In this document: positions 15,159 to 21,022 of the stretch, piece by piece
How the letters are laid out: each line of letters starts with the position of its first letter
Position numbering within the stretch: position 1 is the first letter of the stretch
Origin: DATLBA01 sp035527275
GTDB taxonomy: Bacteria > Planctomycetota > Phycisphaerae > FEN-1346
DNA length: 28,498 bases
NCBI GenBank assembly: GCA_035527275.1
Contig: DATLBA010000121.1
Location: 1-28,498, forward strand
Direction: 5' to 3'
Position numbers and translations under genes: made by a program
Notes under the pieces: model-generated
Databases searched by the model: none
Told to the model about the DNA's origin: nothing
Seen by the model: the letters and a program-made list of their open reading frames with translations, nothing else

Positions 15159-16205
15159 ATGCGTGAGTACACCGGCGCGCTGCACGTCCACTCCTGTTAC
15201 AGCGACGGGAGCGGGACGGTGCGCGAGATCACCGCTGCCGCCAGACGCGCCGGCCTCGACTTCCTTGTCCTCGCCGACCATGATACGCTTCGGGCCAAGG
15301 CCGACGGTTGGCAGGGATGGCACGACGATGTGCTCGTCATCGTGGCTGTTGAAATTTCCTGTAAGCGCTCCTGCCACGTCGTGGCCTTCGGCGCAAGAGA
15401 TGTCGCGGACCTCATGTGGAAACCGGTCCGGCGGGTTCTCTTTGACCTGAAAAGTCAGGGCGCGGCGGCCTTCGTCGCCCATCCCCAGCCGGCACACATC
15501 CTGGGTTACCCCCTGAAGGCCGGCCAACTGCACGAGTGGGAGATTCCGGGCTTCACCGGCGTCGAACTGTGGTCGTTCATGCACGACATTTGCGGCGGCC
15601 TGACACCGTGGCGCATCCCGTCTTTTCTTTACACGTGGCGCCGCCGGATTCGCGGACCGGACGCAGGTGTCCTGGCTCACTGGGACCGCATCACCCAGAC
15701 GTGCCGATTTGTGGCGGTCGGCTCCCTCGACAACCACGCCATCGCCGTCCCGGTGATCGGCACGCGCATCCTGCCGTATGAGGAAGGTTTCAAGACGCTT
15801 CGGACGCACGTCTTCTGTGAAGACCTTGAGGGCGAAGCGGCCGACACCGGCCGACTCATCGAGGCGCTGTGTGAAGGGCGCGCTTTTATCGCCCTGGACA
15901 TGCTTGCCGATGCGCGCGGCTTTCGGTTCGAAGCCGTTCAAGGTGACGCCGTCCTTCACATGGGCGAGGAACATCGGTGGCGGGGGCCTGTGGTGTTTCG
16001 CGCCGCTTCGCCCGTCGAAGCCGGTCTCGTGCTGCTTCGCAACGGCGTCGTGGCGGCCCAGGCCGACGGCACGGACCTTGAGTTCCGGGCCACCGAGCCG
16101 GGCGTTTACCGCGTCGAGGCGCATCGGCGCGGTCGCCCATGGGTCTATACCAATCCCATCTATCTCCGCCCCTCGGAGCATGGCTCGAAAGGCGGCGCCG
16201 GATGA
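15159..16205 (+). CDS. PHP-domain metallohydrolase (CehA/McbA-like)
   Basis: A 348-residue protein with an N-terminal PHP domain. HVHSCYSDG at residues 9-17 supplies His9, His11 and Asp16; LADHDT has Asp40 and His41; Glu65, His73 and His108 (AHPQPAH) are further candidate metal ligands, and a GSLDNHA motif follows. The last 90 residues look like an Ig-like or beta-sandwich extension (EAGLVLLRNGVVAAQADG...GVYRVEAHR), as in CehA/McbA family phosphoesterases. Such proteins hydrolyse phosphoesters or related bonds using two or three metals; the substrate is unknown. The ATG at 15159 is preferred to a GTG at 15144 because TGAGGAGG lies six bases before it. It is translationally coupled to the gene before it and overlaps the next by four bases (ATGA). 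Confidence 0.8.
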   Translation: MREYTGALHVHSCYSDGSGTVREITAAARRAGLDFLVLADHDTLRAKADGWQGWHDDVLVIVAVEISCKRSCHVVAFGARDVADLMWKPVRRVLFDLKSQGAAAFVAHPQPAHILGYPLKAGQLHEWEIPGFTGVELWSFMHDICGGLTPWRIPSFLYTWRRRIRGPDAGVLAHWDRITQTCRFVAVGSLDNHAIAVPVIGTRILPYEEGFKTLRTHVFCEDLEGEAADTGRLIEALCEGRAFIALDMLADARGFRFEAVQGDAVLHMGEEHRWRGPVVFRAASPVEAGLVLLRNGVVAAQADGTDLEFRATEPGVYRVEAHRRGRPWVYTNPIYLRPSEHGSKGGAG

Positions 16206-16714
16206 TCGCCGTGCGGATTTTTGAAACCTCGTGGGGACGGATGGGCGTCGCGGCAAGCGCCCGCGGCTTGCTGCGTGTTGTCCTGCCGGGAAAGGGGAAC
16301 GGGCCGGCGCTTCGCCGCCTCCCGAGGCTTGGCGACTACGTGGTCTCCGATGCCGCCAAGGCCCATGCCGCCCTCGCCGAACGCCAGATCCGCGAATACC
16401 TGTGCGGTCGGCGGCGGACTTTTACCGTGCCGGTGGACCTTGCCGCCCTGCCGCCTTTCCAAAGGAAGGCCCTACTGGCCGCCCGGAAGATTCCGTGCGG
16501 CGAGACCGTTGAGTATGGTCGTCTGGCCGAGCGCGTCGGCAACTCGCGAGCGGCCCGGGCCGTGGGGCAGGCGATGGCGCGGAACCCCGTTCCCCTTGCC
16601 ATACCCTGTCATCGTGTGGTGGCGGCGGGGGGACGGCTGGGCGGATTCGGCGGCAGGGGAGCGCTCAAGCGGCGGCTCCTTGCCCTCGAAGGCGCACCGG
16701 CGCCCCGTCCTTGA
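16202..16714 (+). CDS. ogt: Methylated-DNA-[protein]-cysteine S-methyltransferase
   Basis: A 170-residue O6-alkylguanine-DNA alkyltransferase. The active-site IPCHRVV motif lies at residues 134-140 with the acceptor Cys136. The preceding FQRKALLAARKIPCGETVEYGRLAERVG segment is the helix-turn-helix/wing, and the C-terminal GGFGGRGALKRRLLALEG is typical. It removes alkyl groups from guanine by transfer to its own Cys and is then inactivated. The ATG at 16202 overlaps the PHP gene stop (ATGA), so it is the last gene of a four-gene unit. Homologues start at this point; the frame is open further upstream only by chance. It converges on the candidate 6S RNA terminator. Confidence 0.92.
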   Translation: MIAVRIFETSWGRMGVAASARGLLRVVLPGKGNGPALRRLPRLGDYVVSDAAKAHAALAERQIREYLCGRRRTFTVPVDLAALPPFQRKALLAARKIPCGETVEYGRLAERVGNSRAARAVGQAMARNPVPLAIPCHRVVAAGGRLGGFGGRGALKRRLLALEGAPAPRP

Positions 16715-16727
16715 CGGGCGACCGCCG

Positions 16728-16762
16728 CAAAAAGGAAGCCCGGATTCCAGAGTCCGGGCTTT
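16728..16762 (-). terminator. Intrinsic terminator (6S RNA side), possibly bidirectional
   Basis: A 9-base-pair stem, AAGCCCGGA (16736-16744) with TCCGGGCTT (16753-16761), and an 8-base loop. On the minus strand it is followed by TCCTTTTT (16728-16735), a good U-tract. On the plus strand only three Ts follow, so it may also weakly terminate the ogt operon. Confidence 0.75.
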
Positions 16763-16764
16763 CC

Positions 16765-16964
16765 CAGTCGTATCAGCCTCCGCCTGTGCCGTAAGGACCC
16801 GTTGGAATCAACCCACTTTCAAGTTCGGGGCCTCTGGGAGGCTTCCGGCTTCCCGGCTAAGCGGGCCTGCCGTCCACCACCCGAAGAGGCACCCTAAGTG
16901 AGTTTCATCGGTTGTTCCAAATGGCTCCTGGACACGAACACCGCAGGGAACTGATTACGCCTCT
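16765..16964 (-). ncRNA. ssrS: Candidate 6S RNA
   Basis: About 200 bases on the minus strand, with their own promoter and terminator and no open frame. The 5' part reads TTCCCTGCGGTGTTCGTGTC and shortly after GAGCCATTTGGAAC, resembling the conserved 5' segment of 6S RNA (TGTTCG followed by the GAGCC region). The 3' part has ACTTGAAAGTGGGTTGA and then CTTACGGCACAGGCGGAGG, also like 6S. A closing stem is visible: 5' CGTAATCAG with 3' CTGATACG, one bulged base. In the middle, CCCGCTTAGCCGGG and similar short hairpins form the apical arm. 6S RNA binds the sigma-70 RNA polymerase holoenzyme and restrains transcription in stationary phase. The ends are estimated from the promoter and terminator. 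I judged this by eye against remembered consensus features. Confidence 0.65.
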
Positions 16965-16970
16965 TCTATT

Positions 16971-16999
16971 ATCCTACACCAATCTTATCGGCCAGCCAA
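16971..16999 (-). promoter_or_regulatory. Promoter of the candidate 6S RNA
   Basis: Minus-strand TTGGCT (16994-16999), a 17-base spacer and TAGGAT (16971-16976), placing the start near 16964, just before the closing stem of the RNA. Confidence 0.6.
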
Positions 17000-17083
17000 G
17001 TGGAAAAAGTTAATGAGGATTTGCAGATCCACCCTCTTGGGTGGTCCTGCCTGCGGCTTGCATGGCACAGGGGTTGAAGGTAG

Positions 17084-17089
17084 TATAAT
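17084..17089 (+). promoter_or_regulatory. -10 box before the three-helix membrane protein
   Basis: A perfect TATAAT 42 bases upstream of the ATG at 17132. The closest -35-like hexamer, TTGCAT at 17059, is about 19-20 bases away, so the promoter is tentative. Confidence 0.35.
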
Positions 17090-17131
17090 GGGGCTTGAAC
17101 GCGGAAAACTGCGAGCAGGGAGGGTTTCGAT

Positions 17132-17563
17132 ATGGCCTCGGGTCCGATTTCCGCGCTGAGCGGTTGGCTTTCTCGCCGGGCTAGGCAGATGGCAGTCTGC
17201 GTGGCCGTGCTTTGCTCCCTCATCTGGTTGGGCCTCGCCTTCGCAGTAACGTTCGTAGTGCCGGAGTTCAAGGCGATCTTCGAGAGGTTTGAGATCGAGG
17301 GCGGGCTCCCGCGCCCGACTCTGGTCTTGTTCGAGGCCTCATACCTCTTTCGAAATCCGCGGTACCACCTCGGCTCGCTTTGGGTATTGGCGCTTTTGGT
17401 GCCCGTGGTGCTCATAACCTGGGCCGCACGCTCCGGCAATAGCAGCAGATGCCGCAGAGTCCTTTTGCTGTTGTTCGTGCTTCTACTTGGCGTGGCTGCT
17501 TGTGTGGCCATAAGCCTATTCTTGCCCTTGCGGGGCCTGATTAAGGACGTCGGGCAGCGCTGA
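17132..17563 (+). CDS. Small three-helix membrane protein, weakly like T2SS F-domain
   Basis: A 143-residue protein with three predicted membrane helices, around residues 20-42, 80-99 and 108-131. Between the first two lies PEFKAIFERFEIEGGLPRPT, which resembles the loop of type II secretion/type IV pilus F-domains (VPxF...F...LPxPT). However, the protein is much shorter than PulF/PilC (about 400), there is only one such unit, and no other secretion gene is near. It may be a stand-alone small membrane protein that only shares this segment. The ATG has GGGAGGG upstream, and a TATAAT precedes it. GC content is slightly lower than in its neighbours. The function is not known. Confidence 0.6.
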   Translation: MASGPISALSGWLSRRARQMAVCVAVLCSLIWLGLAFAVTFVVPEFKAIFERFEIEGGLPRPTLVLFEASYLFRNPRYHLGSLWVLALLVPVVLITWAARSGNSSRCRRVLLLLFVLLLGVAACVAISLFLPLRGLIKDVGQR

Positions 17564-17585
17564 TCATGCGCCGGCGACGAAGTGG

Positions 17586-17613
17586 TTGACACCCCCCGGC
17601 CTCGCCTTAGAAT
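17586..17613 (+). promoter_or_regulatory. Promoter of the YdjY-like protein
   Basis: Consensus TTGACA (17586-17591), a 16-base spacer and TAGAAT (17608-17613), about 33 bases before the ATG at 17646. It uses the same hexamers as the arabinose promoter. Confidence 0.65.
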
Positions 17614-17645
17614 GCATCCCGGATCTCCGGACCAGGGGGATGTGT

Positions 17646-18449
17646 ATGTCTCGGGCTACGGTGGCGGCGCTGCTGATGCTCTCCTCGTGCTTGGCCGCAG
17701 GGGCTCAGGAGGCCGAGAAGCCCGACCTGCCGCCCGAGGGACTGCGCCCCATCGTCGTCGGGACGGAGGACGCGCGGCCGCGCGAGCCCGCCGAGAAGGC
17801 CAAGCCCGCCAAAACGCCCGATCCGATCCGTGTGGACGAAGCGACGCACACGGTCCGCCTGCCGGTTCGATTCAGCCGGACGAGCGGCGTCGCCGAGCGG
17901 CTCCTCTCGGCCGGTGACGAGCACGGCCCCATCTCGCTGCTGGTGACCGACCATTCAGCCAAGGCGGTGGCCGAGGCCTTCGCGAAAGCAGGCTGGACGG
18001 CAGGGCGCCCGCCGCCAGCCGACGGCCACGTCAGGCCACCAGAGGGGCCGACGGTCGAGATGGACGTCGTCGTCAAACGCTACGAAGGCGCCGAGGTCCA
18101 CTATCCTGTGAATCTCTTTCTCTCAACCAAGCCGAAGGGAAAGCCCACGGAGGAGGGCAGGTGGGTCTATGCCGGGCCGCAGGTGGCACGCGAAGGCGAG
18201 GATGAAATCCTCGTGACGGCGATCTCGGGGAGCCTCGTGACCCTGGATAGGCGTGACACCAGCGCCATGATTCATTGGGTTCCCGACGTGAGGGATGAAT
18301 TGGGACGTCTCGTTCAGACGTTCTACATTTCCGGCGTGCCGATGCCGCCCGAGGGGTTCGCCTGTGAACTGGAGATCCGGCCTGCGGCTCCCGCCGCGCC
18401 CGCGAAAGAAGAAAAGGCGGCCGGTCCGCCGGCTGAGCCAGGTCCGTAG
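17646..18449 (+). CDS. Secreted YdjY-like protein
   Basis: A 267-residue exported protein. The start at 17646 has GGGGGA five bases before it; an ATG two codons earlier would abut the ribosome site. The signal peptide is MSRATVAALLMLSSCLAAGA. Either it is cleaved after AGA, or LSSC (Cys15) acts as a lipobox and gives a lipoprotein. A Pro/Lys/Glu-rich linker follows. Then comes a domain resembling the YdjY family: THTVRLPVRFSR, ISLLVTDHSAKAVAEAFAKAGWTAGRPP, a pair of strands with VEMDVVVKRY, and a C-terminal TFYISGVPMPPEGFACEL. The domain is common in secreted proteins of Planctomycetota; its function is unknown. It is followed by tandem hairpins and a gene-free region, so it is probably monocistronic. 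Confidence 0.6.
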   Translation: MSRATVAALLMLSSCLAAGAQEAEKPDLPPEGLRPIVVGTEDARPREPAEKAKPAKTPDPIRVDEATHTVRLPVRFSRTSGVAERLLSAGDEHGPISLLVTDHSAKAVAEAFAKAGWTAGRPPPADGHVRPPEGPTVEMDVVVKRYEGAEVHYPVNLFLSTKPKGKPTEEGRWVYAGPQVAREGEDEILVTAISGSLVTLDRRDTSAMIHWVPDVRDELGRLVQTFYISGVPMPPEGFACELEIRPAAPAAPAKEEKAAGPPAEPGP

Positions 18450-18456
18450 CAAAATC

Positions 18457-18524
18457 GCGGCAGCGACCGAGGGGTAGAAAGCCGCTGCCGCTTTGAAAGA
18501 CGGCGGTTAGCCGCCTCTCTTTTC
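18457..18524 (+). terminator. Tandem terminator hairpins after the YdjY-like gene
   Basis: First hairpin: GCGGCAGCG (18457-18465) with CGCTGCCGC (18483-18491). Second: GGCGG-TTAG-CCGCC (18502-18515), extended by flanking AGA/TCT and followed by TCTCTTTT (18516-18523). The second has the form of an intrinsic terminator. Confidence 0.65.
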
Positions 18525-18740
18525 CGCCAGGTTCTCTTTTTTGCCTGGATTATTCCCCCCAGCAGCAGACGCCCGGTCGGCCTCGTCTCTCGAACGAGCA
18601 CAGACGCCCGGCAAAAGGCTTCAGATATGCGCCGTCTCTCGCGACTGTTACCTATATGGCCGCGCCGAGGGCGTCTGTCAAGAAGAAAGTAAAAAAGAGA
18701 AGGGGGGCAAGCGAGTTAAAGGGCACAGGGGCATTTTCGC

Positions 18741-18826
18741 TCCCTCGGCTTCGCTCGGGACAAGTTTGCGATTGCAGCCCGCCTTCGCCCTGCCTGTTGG
18801 GCGGGCTGACCCGCCAGTGGCGGGCT
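18741..18826. repeat. REP-like palindrome cluster
   Basis: An imperfect palindrome, TCCCTCGGCTTCGCTCGGGA (18741-18760), is followed by AGCCCGCC (18776-18783). That arm can pair with either of two identical right arms GGCGGGCT at 18800-18807 and 18819-18826. CCCGCC-AGT-GGCGGG (18810-18824) forms a further hairpin that would compete. This is the organisation of dispersed extragenic palindromes. Confidence 0.6.
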
Positions 18827-18922
18827 ACGACGGGTAAAATTGCAGATTGGAACGGCCAATGGCAGCGCCACGTTTAGCCGCAACCCGCCTGTGGGCCGAA
18901 GGCCCGAAGGGATGCGGTCTTG

Positions 18923-18973
18923 CTCAAAGCAGGCCTGCCAGCAAATCTTGCCGCACCTCAAAGCAGGCCTGCC
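18923..18973 (+). repeat. Direct repeat of 17 bases
   Basis: CTCAAAGCAGGCCTGCC occurs at 18923-18939 and again at 18957-18973, a 34-base period. Its core GCAGGCCTGC is itself palindromic. There are only two copies, so it is not a CRISPR array. Confidence 0.6.
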
Positions 18974-19099
18974 TGAAAAAAGTCGCACCCTCGGGCGTCT
19001 CGGGCCTCGGGGCCTTTCCGAGATGGGAATTTCGTCCGGATTGCCGGATTTCCGAGACGTTCCCTCGCGCCCACCAGATTTTGTGGTTTGCAGGTTCCC

Positions 19100-19128
19100 T
19101 TGACACTTCTTGTGCGGCCCTCTAGACT
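19100..19128 (+). promoter_or_regulatory. Promoter of the FlgI-HEAT gene
   Basis: Consensus TTGACA (19100-19105), a 17-base spacer and TAGACT (19123-19128). The predicted start is near 19135, leaving a leader of about 119 bases before the ATG at 19254. It may also serve smc downstream. Confidence 0.7.
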
Positions 19129-19253
19129 AGGGCAGGGTTGTGGCGCGGGGAGGAATCGGGCGGCAGGGCCGCGCTCCTCGCCTGGGAGGGCGGGTTTTGC
19201 TAAAGTCCGATAACCGGCCGCGACGATACAAAGGCATCCAGAGCGAGGACAGT

Positions 19254-20945
19254 ATGCGCACCAATTGCTTCCGCAAGACGACGGCCGGCCATGGCCGCCT
19301 GCCGCTGCTCGTGTTCGCTGCGGCTGGCCTCAGCCTGGCCGCCATGGGCGTGACCTGTGTGGGACGCCGCGAACCCTCCGAGCCACGCGAACACCGCGAC
19401 GTCGAGTTGCCCCCGTATCTGAAGGAAACGATCGGCGAAGTGACACGGTTTGCCGGACGCGAGCCGATCCCCATCCAAGGCTATGGGTTCGTCACGGGAC
19501 TCGACGGGACGGGCACGCGGGTGGTTCCGCCCGGCGTGCGTCAGACGATTCTTGCCATGATGCTTCGCTACGATGTGGATGACCCGGAGGCGGTCCTGGC
19601 CAGCCCAGATACGGCAGTGGTGTCGGTCGGCGGCCGTCTGCGGCCCGGCGTCGGCAAGGGCGAGCCGTTCGACCTGGAGATCCGCGCGTTGCCCAACACC
19701 GAGACAACCAGCCTGGAGGGCGGCTTCCTCCTCGCGTGCGACCTGACGCGCGTGGCGGCAGGTCGCGGCGGCGAACTGCGCAGCGAGCGGAGGGCGGTGG
19801 GGCGCGGCAGTATTTTCGTGTCGCCGTTTGCCACCGATGACAAGCCCGGCACGGCCATCGACCCGCGTGTCGGTCGCGTCCTGGCCGGCGGCTGGGCGCT
19901 CGAAGCCCGCCGCTTCCGATTGGCCCTTCTGGCGCCTTCGGTGCGGACAGCCGAACAGGTGGTCCGACTCATCAACGCGCGGTTCCCGGGAGCCGCGCAA
20001 GGGACGCGCGACCCCGGACGCGTCGATCTCGAAGTGCCTGAGGCATTTCAGGACGATAAACCGCGATTGCTCGACCTCGTCGGTGCACTCTACATGCGCG
20101 AAACGCCGGATGCGCGGGACACACGCGTGAACCTGCTTGTCGAGACGCTCAAGACCGGCGAGGACATGGACCGCGCGGCGATTTGTCTTGAGGCGTTCGG
20201 TGCGGCCGTGTTGCCGCGATTGCGCCCCTTGGCGGATCATCCGCGCGAGTCGGTCCGCTTTTACGTGGGCCGCGCGATGGCCCATCTTCAGGACGGGCAG
20301 GCGCTGCATGTCCTTGAGCCGATTGCGATGGACGGCCGGTCCGAATTTCAGGAAGGCGCCGTGCGGGCGCTGGGTTGTTTCGAAAACGGTCTGGGGCTCG
20401 GCGTCATCGGCCGCGCACTCGATGCCGACGACACGCGCGTCCGCATCGCGGCCTGGCGCGCCATGAGGCGTGCGAACCCCCGCACGTCCGTCGTCCGCGT
20501 CTTTGAAGACAAGTTCGCTCTGAGCGTCATCCCGACGCGGGCCGGGCCGTTCGTCTATGTCGCGCGGAATCTGCATCCCCATCTGGCCGTGTTCGGGGAC
20601 GTGTGCCTGCGGCCGCCGCTGCTGGCTGAAACACGCCGGGTGACCGCGACGGCTTCGGCCGGCGCCGACCGGGTCATCCTTTTTGCGCGCCGGCGCGGCG
20701 TGGATCTGAAGGTCGAGGCGCTGCTCGATCTGCGGTCGGTGATCGAGAAGGCGGCGTCGCCTCTCGGCCTGGACAAACATAACGAGCCCCAGGGGCTGGA
20801 CCTGACGTATAGTGACGTCGTCGGGCTCCTGAACGAACTGGCGCGCAAACGGGCGATGTCGGGCCCGATGGTCCTCGAGCCGCTCGAGTATCGGGTGATA
20901 GGCGACCGGCCGACGGCCAGGCCCATTTCCGTCGGGGAGCCGTAA
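19254..20945 (+). CDS. FlgI (P-ring)-like protein fused to HEAT repeats
   Basis: A 563-residue exported protein. The N-terminal signal runs to about residue 35 (hydrophobic LLVFAAAGLSLAA, then GVTC; not a canonical lipobox). Residues about 55-265 resemble the flagellar P-ring protein FlgI: GYGFVTGLDGTGT at 76-88 (FlgI has GYGLVVGLNGTGD), then VVSVGGRLRPGVGKGEPFDLEIRALPNTETTSLEGGFLL at 122-160, which parallels the FlgI strand with its TSLRGG motif. Residues about 300-410 are HEAT-like helical pairs. The C-terminal 130 residues are unassigned. FlgI is normally about 365 residues, inside flagellar operons; no flagellar gene is in the window. The ATG at 19254 follows GAGCGAGGACAGT; the frame is open upstream but without a signal peptide. 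A role as a periplasmic ring or scaffold component is inference. Confidence 0.7.
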   Translation: MRTNCFRKTTAGHGRLPLLVFAAAGLSLAAMGVTCVGRREPSEPREHRDVELPPYLKETIGEVTRFAGREPIPIQGYGFVTGLDGTGTRVVPPGVRQTILAMMLRYDVDDPEAVLASPDTAVVSVGGRLRPGVGKGEPFDLEIRALPNTETTSLEGGFLLACDLTRVAAGRGGELRSERRAVGRGSIFVSPFATDDKPGTAIDPRVGRVLAGGWALEARRFRLALLAPSVRTAEQVVRLINARFPGAAQGTRDPGRVDLEVPEAFQDDKPRLLDLVGALYMRETPDARDTRVNLLVETLKTGEDMDRAAICLEAFGAAVLPRLRPLADHPRESVRFYVGRAMAHLQDGQALHVLEPIAMDGRSEFQEGAVRALGCFENGLGLGVIGRALDADDTRVRIAAWRAMRRANPRTSVVRVFEDKFALSVIPTRAGPFVYVARNLHPHLAVFGDVCLRPPLLAETRRVTATASAGADRVILFARRRGVDLKVEALLDLRSVIEKAASPLGLDKHNEPQGLDLTYSDVVGLLNELARKRAMSGPMVLEPLEYRVIGDRPTARPISVGEP

Positions 20946-21022
20946 CGGGCGCGCCCGCCGCAGCCTTTCGGCACGGGCGCTGGGCGGGCGCCGCTGAAAA
21001 CATCTTGAAGGAGCGCTTCGGA

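Larger units (their letters stand above)
18525..19099. other. Repeat-rich gene-free region
   Basis: About 575 bases with no supportable gene on either strand. Short frames exist but have no ribosome site, no family character and run through the repeats. It holds a CAGACGCCCGG direct repeat (18566-18576 and 18601-18611), a palindrome cluster, a 17-base direct repeat and scattered GGGCC/GGCCC hairpins. The core of the first CAGACGCCCGG copy with its flank (AGACGCCCGGTCGG) also occurs upstream of nadA near 6820. Confidence 0.6.

Noticed and set aside
16765..16964. tmRNA, RNase P RNA or SRP RNA as alternatives for the non-coding RNA
   Set aside because: No tRNA-like CCA end or tag frame, no GAGGAAAGTCC-type RNase P core, and no SRP apical loop; the 6S-like segments fit better.
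18923..18973. Possible CRISPR unit
   Set aside because: Only two copies of 17 bases with a 17-base gap, and no cas gene in the window.
19200..20780. Minus-strand frame of 526 codons opposite the FlgI-like gene
   Set aside because: Composition typical of an antisense shadow, and the plus strand has a promoter, signal peptide and FlgI motifs.
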